Source: Poindextera sp035295705
GTDB taxonomy: Bacteria > Pseudomonadota > Alphaproteobacteria > Caulobacterales > Caulobacteraceae
Direction of reading: 5' to 3'
Assembly (NCBI GenBank): GCA_035295705.1
Contig: DATGIN010000154.1
Span: 1 to 6,666 of the forward strand
DNA: 6,666 nt
Part shown: positions 5,611 through 6,666 of the stretch, piece after piece
How positions within the stretch are numbered: position 1 is the stretch's first letter
Layout of the letters: each line of letters opens with the position of its first letter
Translations under genes and position numbers: made by a program
Notes under the pieces: generated by a model
The model's input: only the letters and a program-made list of their open reading frames with translations
What the model was told of the DNA's origin: nothing
Databases searched by the model: none

Positions 5611-6630
5611 TCAGCCGAGCACGACCGGCGTGAGCGAGCGCCAGAGGCGATGCGAGTTGATCGGCTCGTTGTTCCACAGCATGAGGACGTTCAAGCGCTC
5701 GGCCGGGTGCTGCCACACCGCCGCCCGGAAGCCAGCGGTGACGCCGCCCACGAACCGGTAATCCGGGCCGAGGAACCAGCCATACCCATAGGCCAGGGTC
5801 GGGTCGAAGTCGCTGCCCGGTCCCACGTGGGCGTGCGGTGAAAAGCTGAGCGCCGCGGCGGCTTGGCTGAGCGCCTCGCCCGAGAGGATCGCGCCGCACC
5901 AGCGGTCGAGGTCGCCGACGGTGGAATAGAGCTCGCGAGGCCCCTCGATCTCGGCGAGCGCGTCGTTCGACGCATTTCGCCAGGCGCCGGCTGACATCGC
6001 GTGGCCGCTCGCCCGTCCGGGATTGACCAGCACGGGGTCGTCCGGCCCGGTGTCCGCAAGGCCGAGCGGGTCCAGCAAACGTTCGTTCAGAAGCTGGGCG
6101 AAGGGCTGTCCACCGGCGGCTTCAGCCAGGTACGCGAGCAGCAGGAACCCTGTGCTCGAGTAGCTCCAGCGCTGGCCGGGAGCGTGGGGCGGCGGCAGCG
6201 CCGCGAGGTAGTCCAACAGGCGCCCGCCTTCCGCCTTCAGCTTCGCCATCTTCAGCCGCAGGTCCGGAACGCCATAGACGTCCGCCACGCCGGCCGTGTG
6301 GGTGAGGAGGTGGTGCAGCGTGATCCGCCGGTCGAGCCGGGCGAGCTCCGCGAGGTAGGCGCCCGGATGCTGATCGAGGGCCAATAGCCCTTCGTCCGCC
6401 AGGCGCAGGACAACGGCGGCGATGAAAGCCTTCGTCACCGAGGCTATGGCGAACCGCGTCGAAAGCGCGTTGGCGACGCCAAGCTGGACGCTGGCCTGGC
6501 CATATGCGCGCTCGAACAGCACCACCCCGTCCCGACTGATGCGGATCGCGCCGGACAGGTTCGCTCGTGCGGGATCCGCATCGATCAACGCCGCGATGCG
6601 GCCGGCCAGATCCTCGGGCGCCGTCGCCAA
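5611..6630 (-). CDS. Serine hydrolase of the beta-lactamase/penicillin-binding protein fold
   Basis: This 339-residue protein is of the class C beta-lactamase-related family (Pfam Beta-lactamase), which also holds D-alanyl-D-alanine peptidases and esterases. The nucleophile motif is SVTK (Ser64, Lys67). LLTHTAG (106-112) is a family marker. The second motif is YSSTGF at 155, with Ser157 where many members have Asn. LYSTVGDLDRW (232-242) is also typical. The third motif, usually H/K-S/T-G before a GF pair, reads VGGVTAGF (292-299) and lacks the basic residue. No signal peptide or lipobox is seen, unlike periplasmic beta-lactamases, so it may be a cytoplasmic esterase or peptidase. The assigned start is TTG at 6630 without a visible SD. 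The frame stays open to the window edge, so a start farther upstream is possible, although the outermost codons (CTA, CGA, CCT) look non-coding. It appears to head the run of minus-strand genes. Confidence 0.82.
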   Translation of the reverse strand: MATAPEDLAGRIAALIDADPARANLSGAIRISRDGVVLFERAYGQASVQLGVANALSTRFAIASVTKAFIAAVVLRLADEGLLALDQHPGAYLAELARLDRRITLHHLLTHTAGVADVYGVPDLRLKMAKLKAEGGRLLDYLAALPPPHAPGQRWSYSSTGFLLLAYLAEAAGGQPFAQLLNERLLDPLGLADTGPDDPVLVNPGRASGHAMSAGAWRNASNDALAEIEGPRELYSTVGDLDRWCGAILSGEALSQAAAALSFSPHAHVGPGSDFDPTLAYGYGWFLGPDYRFVGGVTAGFRAAVWQHPAERLNVLMLWNNEPINSHRLWRSLTPVVLG

Positions 6631-6666
6631 GTGGGTCAGCGGCTCGCGCCGGAAAGGTCGTAGACG

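Noticed and set aside
1..6666. Defence island, mobile element or biosynthetic cluster
   Set aside because: No transposase, integrase, nuclease, toxin-antitoxin pair, CRISPR repeat or synthase is visible, and all genes share the same base composition style.

Overview
This is a GC-rich, densely coding bacterial chromosome segment. Strong G/C third-position bias, long antisense shadow frames, weak Shine-Dalgarno (SD) sites, two TTG starts and the protein families present all suit an alphaproteobacterium. Caulobacterales or a relative is my best guess, but this is an inference from style and I could not run a search. I see no RNA gene, CRISPR array, insertion sequence, prophage or integron.

Layout. 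At the left edge the first 64 codons of a SelA-like PLP enzyme run off the window on the minus strand. A 197-bp divergent intergenic region follows, then the only plus-strand gene, a short Hsp70 family (YegD-like) protein without a substrate-binding domain. It converges on, and overlaps by 29 bp, a run of four minus-strand genes. In transcription order (right to left) these are: a serine beta-lactamase-fold hydrolase, a double-hotdog acyl-CoA thioesterase-like protein, a sensorless hybrid histidine kinase with two receiver modules (the first degenerate), and an AmpG-like MFS permease.

How the genes may work together. The four minus-strand genes are separated by 47, 85 and 54 bp, so they could be one transcript or two. 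The 85-bp gap before the kinase holds a cluster of related 7-mers and a hairpin abutting the kinase start, and the 54-bp gap before the permease holds a nested inverted repeat just upstream of a good SD. I therefore suspect kinase-permease is its own regulated unit. AmpG-type permeases import muropeptides, and beta-lactamase-fold serine hydrolases include peptidoglycan-acting enzymes, so a cell-wall theme is possible. However, this hydrolase has no visible signal peptide and altered motifs, so the link is weak.

I found no convincing evidence of a wholly new system. The most interesting points are the soluble, input-less kinase with a pseudo-receiver next to a permease, the RNA-structure candidates at several gene starts, and the altered catalytic positions in the thioesterase-like and beta-lactamase-like proteins.
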